Assembly (NCBI GenBank): GCA_002067325.1
Contig: MVQY01000040.1
Span: forward strand, 1 to 10,156
DNA: 10,156 nt
Direction: 5' to 3'
Source of the DNA: Methanobacterium sp. PtaU1.Bin097
GTDB taxonomy: Archaea; Methanobacteriota; Methanobacteria; Methanobacteriales; Methanobacteriaceae
In this document: positions 1 to 8,255 of the stretch, one piece after another
Numbering within the stretch: position 1 is the stretch's first letter
Layout of the letters: each line of letters begins with the position of its first letter
Program-made: the position numbers and the translations under genes
Notes under the pieces: generated by a model
The model's database searches: none
What the model saw: only the letters and a program-made list of their open reading frames with translations
What the model was told of the DNA's origin: nothing

Positions 1-18
1 TCATTCAATAAACCATCC

Positions 19-687
19 TCAAACATCCAAGTAAGCAATATATTTCTCTAAATCCTTTTCTTCTTTAAAATATTCCAATCCATGATAATCGTTGAATTTA
101 AGTCTTAAAGGATATTCTTGTGGATCTATGTTCTCTTCTTTAAATAATCCCAATGCACTTTCGATTAAATCCTGCACAAGCTCTTTCAATTCATCAGACT
201 TCTCTGCCAATTTTCCATCACACTTCTTGACTTTACTCCTTATAGACCATAATAAAAAAACAAATACACCCGCTAAAAAAGCCAGGAAGATAAGAGACAC
301 CCACCAGGGAAGGACTAAAATCAATTTCATTCCATAATCTATAAATCCAAAAGGCCATAGATACGACCTCCCCACCAAAATTCCAAGGATAAACCAGGAA
401 AAAAGGGCAAATAACAATGTAAAATAAAACAACCGAGTAGGGGGAGCACAAAATCCATAAGGACCCATCAAAGGCCCTAGTTCCTTGTGAACCCTCTGCC
501 AAAGCAAGTCATCGTACCCCTCTAAATTATCAATATCTTCCATCGAAATCCATTCTGACATCAAAAGCGACACTCTACCTGGAAAAATGATATTAATCCA
601 GTAATCTTCATGAGATAAACATCTGCCCCTACCTTTATCTATAGCCTCAATAGATTCCTGAAAAGAATAAAATATGTCTTTATTCAT
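19..687 (-). CDS. Two-helix membrane protein, paralogue of the adjacent upstream gene, unknown function
   Basis: I do not recognise this 222-residue protein. It has a soluble N-terminal part with the motif YDDLLWQRV (about 58-66), two hydrophobic membrane spans (about 86-105 and 121-148), a basic stretch, then a charged helical tail with LVQDLIE and FNDYHGL (about 170-204) that is probably cytosolic. It aligns along its length with the product of 697-1452 (MNKDIFYSF versus MKKDIVHSF; YDxxLWxRV; LVQxLI; DPxxYPLxLxFNDYxGL), so the two are tandem duplicates. This copy ends soon after the FNDY motif and lacks the third membrane helix of its neighbour. A GTG six bases upstream (693) is also in frame, but I chose ATG 687 because it matches the paralogue's start and has AGGT seven bases before it. 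The upstream stop is only about 10 bases away, so this is the third gene of an operon. Confidence 0.8.
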   Translation of the reverse strand: MNKDIFYSFQESIEAIDKGRGRCLSHEDYWINIIFPGRVSLLMSEWISMEDIDNLEGYDDLLWQRVHKELGPLMGPYGFCAPPTRLFYFTLLFALFSWFILGILVGRSYLWPFGFIDYGMKLILVLPWWVSLIFLAFLAGVFVFLLWSIRSKVKKCDGKLAEKSDELKELVQDLIESALGLFKEENIDPQEYPLRLKFNDYHGLEYFKEEKDLEKYIAYLDV

Positions 688-694
688 GAACACA

Positions 695-698
695 ACCT
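695..698 (-). promoter_or_regulatory. Ribosome binding site deciding the start at 687
   Basis: On the minus strand AGGT lies seven bases before ATG 687 and overlaps the stop codon of the preceding gene. It is only one base from the alternative GTG at 693, too close to serve it. This supports the ATG start and suggests translational coupling. The match to the archaeal Shine-Dalgarno consensus is short, so confidence is moderate. Confidence 0.4.
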
Positions 699-1452
699 AC
701 AGTTTCAAAATTCCAAACCGATGTAGAAGTATCACCAACGAAAATATCACCACAATGAATAAAGCTCCCAGTATTAAAGCCTTGATAAAAAATCTCAAAG
801 CAGCACTATGCACTTTTTCTTCAGAAATTTCCTCTTCTATAAATTTTGAAGTGTTTATCACATTTAAATTCAAATAAAAAATGTAATTTTTGCTTAAAAG
901 TTTTTTTTCTTCCTTAATCTGCTTTAAACCATTATAATCATTGAAATTCAGTGCTAATGGATAATTCTCCGGATCTAAGCCCCCCTCTCTAAAAAATTCA
1001 ATTGCATCATTTATAAGCTCCTGAACCAGATTCCTCAGTTTAAAAATCTTCCGAAACGACCACTTCCACCTAGGTACAGCAATTTTAAACACAAGAGCCA
1101 CAAGCAAAATTAAAAAACCCAAAATGGATATAAATCCAATAAATACAGCCCCCTGAAAAAAATATACCCGAGCAAAAGTGGCAAACACCATAACACAGAG
1201 CAGATAACTAATAAAAGCTGCAAAAAAATAATTATTATTTGATTCACTCTGCTTCGGCGTTACAATTTCTTCACTTTCCCCTTGGACACGTGCCCATAAA
1301 AATCTATCATATTCTCTAAGATTATTATCAACCATTTTAGAAAGCTTCTGTCTTTCAAAAAAGCTTACTCTATTCATGTTAGAATAATAGTATCTATACC
1401 TATCCATTAACTCAATATTTTTAACAAATGAATGTACAATGTCTTTTTTCAT
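697..1452 (-). CDS. Three-helix membrane protein, paralogue of the adjacent downstream gene, unknown function
   Basis: This 251-residue protein is not one I recognise. An N-terminal soluble segment with YDRFLWARV (about 48-56) is followed by two membrane spans (about 75-98 and 101-126) and a basic WKWSFRKIFKLR segment. Next comes a charged helical region with LVQELIND (142-149) and YPLALNFNDYNGL (164-176). A third membrane span lies near the C-terminus (about 219-244). The positive-inside pattern suggests the FNDY region is cytosolic. It is a duplicate of the product of 19-687 but has an extra tail of about 45 residues carrying the third helix. It starts 10 bases after the stop of the giant exported protein gene, with a weak GTGA-like ribosome binding site, so it is probably co-transcribed and may work with that protein at the membrane. 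No enzymatic motif is visible. Confidence 0.85.
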   Translation of the reverse strand: MKKDIVHSFVKNIELMDRYRYYYSNMNRVSFFERQKLSKMVDNNLREYDRFLWARVQGESEEIVTPKQSESNNNYFFAAFISYLLCVMVFATFARVYFFQGAVFIGFISILGFLILLVALVFKIAVPRWKWSFRKIFKLRNLVQELINDAIEFFREGGLDPENYPLALNFNDYNGLKQIKEEKKLLSKNYIFYLNLNVINTSKFIEEEISEEKVHSAALRFFIKALILGALFIVVIFSLVILLHRFGILKL

Positions 1453-1462
1453 GTACTCACTA

Positions 1463-4400
1463 CTAATTTGGATAAGGCACCTCTATGATCTCTCCATTTG
1501 GATCTACGTAAAGTTTATATAATGCAATAGCCAAGATGGCAACCGACAGTAACAGTAACGCAACCCCTACCCAAGAGTAAACAAGCCCTACAACTGATAT
1601 TAAACCCGTTATGCCTAAAATAAATGAAATACCTAAAGTAATCGCAAATGCAGTTGTTCCTGCCTCCATAAATAGAAGAGCAATTCCAGTTGTTAATGCT
1701 GCAGCAGCAATTATGGTATCCAAAAGATATTGATCTTTATTTACCTCCCCAGAATCCAGGAAAGAGACAAATGGAATCCAATTCCGTTCTAAAGCTATTA
1801 AGACATCCATTATATTCATAGGCTCAGTTCCCCATCCCCCAAGGAATGTAGAATTCGTGGAATTACTGTTCAATCCACCAGAGATTATGTAAGCTCCGAA
1901 GCCATTGGAACCGAGAACTGCCCAGCCAATACCATGCCACTGTCCAATGGTAACTTCCGTTTCAGGAATGATAACCTGATAACCTGCGTTAACATCGTTC
2001 CTTATTTCATCTATTACCCATTGGGCTAATCTAAGTTTGGGTAGTATCTCATCTATATTATCACTATTTATGGAATATACTGGGATGCCGTTACTCTGGG
2101 CATAGGCTATTATATAGGTGGTTGAGACTGCTGTCACGTTGAAAAGTCCATATATTGACTGTGATTCCCATCCAGAATTTGTAAAACCTGCTTTTAGATT
2201 AAATAAAAGGCATCCTTCTTCCTGTCCTATCTTAGAGTAACTGGATATAGAATCAATTGGAACATCATGTGAAATTGCACCGGGCATGTAATTTGCATAA
2301 ACACGGTATATTCCTATTCCGTTGTAGTTTTCCCAGTATCTCACTCCTCTCGATACATAATCACACCTTGCTATTGGATGATAGCTTTTAGTGATGTATG
2401 TTTCACCTAAAAGTTGTTCTGTCTTGTCGCATGCCGCGTAATAAGTTATTCCAGTGGTATATAAAAGCTGGGAGACCATATCATCATAAGTGGATGCATT
2501 ACCTGTCAAATTATATTCTTGTTTTAAGTCAGTTGTTTTAGATGTCTCATCTCCTATTCTTGAAGAAGGTTCATATGTTGGGCTCAATGTAATGGAGTAC
2601 ATATCACCGGCTTTATAACCCTTTATATCTTGCATGGTGTTCTGTTTTGCGTTTGTAAAAGTATAATTCAATGTTTGTCCAGAACCTAAAGTCACCGCAT
2701 TTCCTGTAGAAACTGTTTGATTTCCTATGATAAGTTCAGGTGTCACATAAGCGTAGTAAGGGCCTGTCCACCAGACGGATCCAAATAGAAGCCCAACGGA
2801 CCATGATTTTCCACCGTTATCCAGGAGCCGGTAAATGCTTTGGTCTCCCAGGAAATTCACCTGTCCCTCGTCTGCCGGCACATATTTGAGGATGATTTTT
2901 TCTTTGGCCAGTAGAGGGATGGGAATCAGTCCAGAATCTATACCATCACTGGTTGTAATTTGAACTTTATGTCTAAGTTCACCTGGAATTTCTGCATAAT
3001 TTACAGCCTGTGAAACAGTGTAGTTAGAAAATGACGGGTCTAATGGAAGCCACTCATAACTCGGTTTAACATTTATGTAACTAGTAAAAAAGTCGATTAG
3101 ATCAAACTTCATATTTTTAAAATCATAGTATTCAAAGCTCCACCTCTTGGTTGTATTGGAGAAAATATTGTATATATCACATATGCAGGGCCAATTTTTA
3201 GTCTTTGAAGGCATTGCAACCTCTACCCATACATGTTCCAATGATATAATGTTTTCATTTTGTTCATATGGAATTCCATTATCTTGGAGAATATTTAAAG
3301 CTTGATCGATACTCATTGCACTGCTTGTTCCATTAACTGTGATATTTTTCCCTTCTAAGATTCCTATAAGGGTAGAACTATTCAACTGGATCCATCCCTG
3401 GACATACCTTGCTGGATATCCGGCAACCCTAAGTAGAGCTACAAGTAACGATGATTTATCATAGTCATTTCCTGCTCCTCCACTCAGGGTCCATACACTT
3501 CCCCTAGAAGAGCCATAATAGGTATCGTAAGAAAGGTTTCGCACGTAATTGTATATTTGGATGGGATCATTTCCCAGTTCAAGAGCTTTTTGTCTGATTT
3601 TGGGAGTTATCTGAGCATCGATGGTTTCATTTAAATAAACTGGATCTATGGTCACCGGCAGAACATGATCAACAAATTCCCGGTAAATTTTTGCCCATTC
3701 AATTCCTACATATCTTAATTCTTGGGCTAAATTTTTGATTTCTCCTCTTTCAGTTGATATTAAATTCCGTAGATCAGATGAAGATGTTTCCAGGTTCTTG
3801 GTTTTGTTTATTATATTCTTATATTGGTTCTTTTTATTTGCTCTTTCCAGGTTTCTTTCAATTCCTTTCAAGTTATTTACTATGTCTCTAAGTTCTTTAT
3901 CATTTTCTCCAAGTAAATACCAGCAGCATAGAATATTTTTAAAATCTGTGCCAATCCGATTAAGTATGCTTGAAATGTCCTGTTTTAATTTAACCGGTTT
4001 TTGGTTATTTGGAGAAATCTTACTTATTTGAGTGACAAGCTTATAAAGACCTTGTAGGTTAACTTTGATATTTTGTAGGTCGTTAGTGGAATTAGAAACC
4101 GATTCCGCGTTACTTTCTATTTTTGTATCAATCTCGGTTAGAAGTTTAGATAGACAATCTTCAATTGAGTTTATAGTTGTTATATCTCTATTAGATACAT
4201 ATAATTTTGTTTTCTTCTCAACTAAGATTAATTCACATTTTAACAGTGCTAATTTAATGCTATGATTTTTAATACTCGATAATTCCTTGTAGATAAGCTC
4301 TATTTTATCTAATTCTTCTTTAGAATCGTTTATATTAATTTCGATTTCGTTTAAAATATTATCTATCTTCTGATTCACCATTTCTTCAGTTTTTAAACTG

Positions 4401-5599
4401 AGATCTAATGTAGATCTTATAATGGTAGAGGTGATATCGATTTGAGATTGCTGATTCATTTCATTTAGGTACTCATCCAAAGATGAAATATTGGATTTCA
4501 ACTGCTCCATGTTCCCATTATTTAGGGAGTTTGTTAAATTAGAAAGTTTGGTGGATAATTCATCAAAGTTTTCTATTAAAAGATCCTCGTTCTTTTTTGC
4601 TTCATCTAAAAATTCATTAGAATAGATTCCAGAAGAAACGCCTTCTTCTATAAATGATACTATATTACCGCCTAATTCCCTTTCATTTTCTTTCAGTGAA
4701 ATAAACCGATCTTTAGCCTTTAAGAAATTCTCTGTTAGTTTATTGTGTTCTGATAAAGCATCGCTTATTTTTGTCTTATCTTTAGTTAAGTAAGCATCAT
4801 CCAATTTTGAAGTGCTCTGTTTTAATTTTTTATAAGATTCTATAAACTGGGTGTATTTTTCTTCTGATTTTTCGCTGTAATTCGTTAATTCCTGGTTTAG
4901 CTTATAGAAATCACTGGGATTGTTAACTATTAATGCATATCCGCTGTATATTTTTGTAAAGTTTTCCCTGGTCATTTCAATATTTCCAAGTCCAGGATCT
5001 GATAAAAGAATAGTGTTATCTTTTATTTCTTTCACAGTCGTGTAGTGAGAAGTTCCATTTATTACAACATATGCTATATTGTTACTTTTAAGCTCATCAA
5101 CTTGTAATTTTCTGCTAATTGAGGTTTGAGGAGTAGTTGTAGTTTTATCACTTATAATAGAAGTATCATCTGCTGTTTCATTTGAATCGCTACCTGAAGT
5201 TCGTATTGTGGGCGATTTATCTGTAGTTCGTGTATTGAATGTCTTTTTTGCGGTACTGTTATTACCAGTCTGCGATTGTGTATCCCTTACATCTTTTTTA
5301 ACACTAGTTTTGGTGTAACGTTTCTCCCTAACTGTGTTAACATGGCTTTTGGAAATTTTTTTTGAATTTTCCTTATTAACAGCATTATTTGATAATTGTA
5401 AGGAAGTATTTCCGATATCGGAAGCAAGATTTGTGATATTAGAATTAGATAAAGTACTGTTTTGAGCTCCATTATTCCTAAAATCCCCAGAATTATATGT
5501 AGAATAGCATTCAGAAATTTTAAATGAGTACGCAGGAGTAAATCCAATAAGAAGAAGTATTATAATTATAATCGCGACTTTTTTAATGTCGATATACAT
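1463..5599 (-). CDS. Giant exported transglutaminase-like protein with coiled coil and C-terminal membrane anchor
   Basis: A 1378-residue protein, probably displayed on the outer face of the membrane. Residues 1-26 form a signal peptide with an isoleucine/leucine-rich core. Residues 27-164 are an Asn/Ser/Thr/Lys-rich linker with several N-glycosylation sequons. Residues 166-227 resemble the C-terminal half of a peptidase C39-like domain (NGTSHY with H185, DPGLGN with D201, YSGYALIV), with no Cys-bearing N-terminal half. Residues 232-641 are mostly coiled coil. Residues 650-860 are a transglutaminase-like core (LLVALLR, ARYVQGW, H789 in EHVWVEV, D854 in WLPLDPS), but the nucleophile position reads Asp (GND, D712). 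Residues 885-1255 include GIPVYSIN, NIDEILP, NDVNAG and GAYIISGG, which I recall from bacterial Rhs-associated transglutaminase-like proteins. Three membrane helices span about 1293-1364. A TTG at 5611 is in frame, but ATG 5599 is better placed behind GGTGAGG. Role unknown; adhesion, binding or a structural surface role is more likely than catalysis. Confidence 0.85.
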   Translation of the reverse strand: MYIDIKKVAIIIIILLLIGFTPAYSFKISECYSTYNSGDFRNNGAQNSTLSNSNITNLASDIGNTSLQLSNNAVNKENSKKISKSHVNTVREKRYTKTSVKKDVRDTQSQTGNNSTAKKTFNTRTTDKSPTIRTSGSDSNETADDTSIISDKTTTTPQTSISRKLQVDELKSNNIAYVVINGTSHYTTVKEIKDNTILLSDPGLGNIEMTRENFTKIYSGYALIVNNPSDFYKLNQELTNYSEKSEEKYTQFIESYKKLKQSTSKLDDAYLTKDKTKISDALSEHNKLTENFLKAKDRFISLKENERELGGNIVSFIEEGVSSGIYSNEFLDEAKKNEDLLIENFDELSTKLSNLTNSLNNGNMEQLKSNISSLDEYLNEMNQQSQIDITSTIIRSTLDLSLKTEEMVNQKIDNILNEIEININDSKEELDKIELIYKELSSIKNHSIKLALLKCELILVEKKTKLYVSNRDITTINSIEDCLSKLLTEIDTKIESNAESVSNSTNDLQNIKVNLQGLYKLVTQISKISPNNQKPVKLKQDISSILNRIGTDFKNILCCWYLLGENDKELRDIVNNLKGIERNLERANKKNQYKNIINKTKNLETSSSDLRNLISTERGEIKNLAQELRYVGIEWAKIYREFVDHVLPVTIDPVYLNETIDAQITPKIRQKALELGNDPIQIYNYVRNLSYDTYYGSSRGSVWTLSGGAGNDYDKSSLLVALLRVAGYPARYVQGWIQLNSSTLIGILEGKNITVNGTSSAMSIDQALNILQDNGIPYEQNENIISLEHVWVEVAMPSKTKNWPCICDIYNIFSNTTKRWSFEYYDFKNMKFDLIDFFTSYINVKPSYEWLPLDPSFSNYTVSQAVNYAEIPGELRHKVQITTSDGIDSGLIPIPLLAKEKIILKYVPADEGQVNFLGDQSIYRLLDNGGKSWSVGLLFGSVWWTGPYYAYVTPELIIGNQTVSTGNAVTLGSGQTLNYTFTNAKQNTMQDIKGYKAGDMYSITLSPTYEPSSRIGDETSKTTDLKQEYNLTGNASTYDDMVSQLLYTTGITYYAACDKTEQLLGETYITKSYHPIARCDYVSRGVRYWENYNGIGIYRVYANYMPGAISHDVPIDSISSYSKIGQEEGCLLFNLKAGFTNSGWESQSIYGLFNVTAVSTTYIIAYAQSNGIPVYSINSDNIDEILPKLRLAQWVIDEIRNDVNAGYQVIIPETEVTIGQWHGIGWAVLGSNGFGAYIISGGLNSNSTNSTFLGGWGTEPMNIMDVLIALERNWIPFVSFLDSGEVNKDQYLLDTIIAAAALTTGIALLFMEAGTTAFAITLGISFILGITGLISVVGLVYSWVGVALLLLSVAILAIALYKLYVDPNGEIIEVPYPN

Positions 5600-5602
5600 A
5601 AT

Positions 5603-5609
5603 CCTCACC
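5603..5609 (-). promoter_or_regulatory. Ribosome binding site of the giant gene
   Basis: GGTGAGG on the minus strand matches the archaeal 16S anti-Shine-Dalgarno; its GGTGA core sits five bases before ATG 5599. It overlaps the in-frame TTG at 5611 and the GTG at 5608, so it cannot serve either of them. It therefore fixes the start at 5599. A second purine run farther upstream (GGTGGGAGG, about 5626-5634) is too distant to serve the ATG. Confidence 0.7.
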
Positions 5610-5690
5610 AAGTAAAGAAGTGTTTCCTCCCACCAGAACTATGGTAACTTATTACTAACTTACTCATATTTTTAATTAAATACTATCATC

Positions 5691-5702
5691 ATATAAATTT
5701 TT
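5691..5702 (-). promoter_or_regulatory. Candidate BRE/TATA promoter of the three-gene operon
   Basis: On the minus strand an A-run followed by TTTATAT (AAAAATTTATAT) resembles an archaeal BRE plus TATA box. Transcription would begin about 25 bases downstream, near 5667, leaving a leader of roughly 70 bases before ATG 5599. The 208-base gap between this start codon and the METTL5-like gene is otherwise AT-rich with no other recognisable element. The surrounding AT richness makes chance matches possible. Confidence 0.45.
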
Positions 5703-5807
5703 ACATTTATATTAAAATAGAAAAATTTAATAATTTGGAGAAAATAAACATTAACATTTTATAATTTTAAAAATATCATGGATAAGCGCAGTTAATAAAA
5801 GAGGATA

Positions 5808-6437
5808 TTAAGATCTTTTAACCCTTAAAACAACCACATCAATCTCAATTTTTTCTTTTTCATGAAAATCATAAATTTTAGGTATAGAAAAACTGTAATA
5901 AAACTTATGAGTAACAGAGCCACCTAAAGAACTGAAATAGCTCTCTACAAATTCCTCAGTTTCTTTAATATGGAATGAATAAACAACTGGAGCAGATTCT
6001 ATGGCTTTTTCCATTAAAATTCTATCTACATTTTTTTTACCGGCTTTTTGAGCGCCGAAAGGAGGATTCTGTATAACAGTATCCGCCTTCTCATTGAAAT
6101 CAGTGACATCTGCAGTTATGAACCTGGAAACTTCATCCAATCTCCTGCGATCTGCTTCCTGCCGTGCTATCTTCACCGCTTCAGGATCCACATCCACACC
6201 AACCACCTCAGCGGCGCCTAAAAGGGCCGAGCCTATGGAGAAAATTCCAGTCCCACAGGCCAGATCCACCACCTTCATGCCCTCGATATCTCCCAGTGCA
6301 TGTGCATTCCACAGAAGGTCTGCTGCGATTTTAGCTGGTGTTTGATATTGTTCTAATTCAACTTTAGGGTTGGGGAATGTGGGTATTGACTGCAGAGATA
6401 TTTCTAACTGTCTTTTTTTTCTGATCATTTTTCTCAT
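5808..6437 (-). CDS. METTL5-like rRNA N6-adenine methyltransferase
   Basis: A 209-residue Rossmann-fold SAM-dependent methyltransferase of the archaeal METTL5 family (COG2263 type). Visible signatures are the EQYQTP segment (29-34), the SAM-binding motif VDLACGTG (57-64), the acidic motif VDVD (81-84), the NPPFG catalytic motif (124-128) typical of N6-adenine methyltransferases, and the IPKIYDFH tail (185-192), which resembles the tail of eukaryotic METTL5. Human METTL5, with TRMT112, makes a single m6A in 18S rRNA; by homology this enzyme should modify small-subunit rRNA, probably with an archaeal Trm112 partner. That target is inferred. The length fits the family. ATG 6437 gives the longest form, but ATG 6428 would give an N-terminus of MIRKKRQLE, which is also plausible; neither has a clear ribosome binding site. 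The gene stands alone, divergent from pycA. Confidence 0.88.
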   Translation of the reverse strand: MRKMIRKKRQLEISLQSIPTFPNPKVELEQYQTPAKIAADLLWNAHALGDIEGMKVVDLACGTGIFSIGSALLGAAEVVGVDVDPEAVKIARQEADRRRLDEVSRFITADVTDFNEKADTVIQNPPFGAQKAGKKNVDRILMEKAIESAPVVYSFHIKETEEFVESYFSSLGGSVTHKFYYSFSIPKIYDFHEKEKIEIDVVVLRVKRS

Positions 6438-6487
6438 ACTTTAGGGTCTGTTAAATTTAATCAATCAAAATATCAATATAATATATT

Positions 6488-6500
6488 ATAGTATATATAC
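6488..6500 (-). promoter_or_regulatory. Weak TATA-like candidate for the METTL5-like gene
   Basis: The minus strand reads GTATATATAC about 55 bases before ATG 6437. Initiation about 25 bases downstream would give a leader of about 30 bases. There is no purine-rich BRE upstream, only a T-run, and the region is so AT-rich that several other placements fit, so this is a low-confidence call. Confidence 0.25.
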
Positions 6501-6612
6501 AAAAAAATTTATAATTAAATCCCATAGTTTTCCTTTAATATCTAATTTTACAAATGAATTAATAATTTTTCCGAGTATTAAGTAATTTAGGGAGGAATAA
6601 ATTATTTATTAA

Positions 6613-6628
6613 GGGAAAAAAATATATC
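6613..6628 (+). promoter_or_regulatory. Candidate distal BRE/TATA promoter of pycA-birA
   Basis: GGGAAAAAAATATATC combines a purine-rich BRE-like run with a TATATA core. It would start transcription near 6650 and leave a leader of roughly 90 bases. It competes with the TATA-like element at 6657-6666, and the sequence alone does not decide between them. Confidence 0.35.
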
Positions 6629-6649
6629 TACGTAAATAAATAGATAGAT

Positions 6650-6681
6650 AATAGGTAAATATATGAAATAAAGAATAGGTA
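6650..6681 (+). repeat. Direct repeat AATAGGTA flanking a TATA-like element
   Basis: Two exact copies of AATAGGTA lie at 6650-6657 and 6674-6681, 24 bases apart start to start. Between them is TAAATATATG (6657-6666), a possible TATA box for pycA. A pair of identical sites bracketing a core promoter could be an operator, but eight-base repeats in AT-rich DNA can arise by chance. Confidence 0.4.
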
Positions 6682-6742
6682 GGAGTTCGTTGAGTTTTTA
6701 AGCATGAAGATTCAATCTATTAAACTTTAAGGAAGTTCATTT

Positions 6743-8227
<1,485 letters not shown>

Positions 8228-8244
8228 GATAAAAAAGAATATGG

Positions 8245-8250
8245 GGTGAT
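8245..8250 (+). promoter_or_regulatory. Strong ribosome binding site of birA
   Basis: GGTGAT, a perfect complement of the archaeal 16S rRNA tail, ends five bases before ATG 8256. It lies in the 28-base gap after the pycA stop and supports efficient re-initiation within a pycA-birA transcript. Confidence 0.8.
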
Positions 8251-8255
8251 GAGGA

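Larger units (their letters stand above)
6438..6742. other. Divergent intergenic region between the METTL5-like gene and pycA
   Basis: These 305 bases are very AT-rich, with stops in all frames and no RNA gene that I can recognise. They must hold both divergent promoters. On the plus strand there are two TATA-like candidates, one preceded by an A-rich run (GGGAAAAAAATATATC, 6613-6628) and one nearer the gene (TAAATATATG, 6657-6666). The nearer one is flanked by two copies of AATAGGTA. A nine-codon ATG-to-TAA reading frame (6704-6730) lies just before pycA. Confidence 0.7.

Noticed and set aside
3735..4265. Plus-strand open frames within the coiled-coil region of the giant gene.
   Set aside because: They are serine/leucine/phenylalanine-rich complements of coiled-coil codons, with no ribosome binding site.
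1463..5599. The giant protein as a pseudomurein-degrading endoisopeptidase of the PeiW/PeiP type.
   Set aside because: No pseudomurein-binding repeats are visible and the transglutaminase-like core has no Cys at the nucleophile position, so an active wall hydrolase is not supported.
5682..5690. C-box-like ATGATGA on the minus strand, suggesting a C/D box small RNA.
   Set aside because: No CTGA D box lies at a fitting distance, and the motif sits directly beside the operon TATA box in AT-rich DNA.
6094..6345. Plus-strand open frame opposite the METTL5-like gene.
   Set aside because: It mirrors the conserved methyltransferase codons and shows no independent coding signal.
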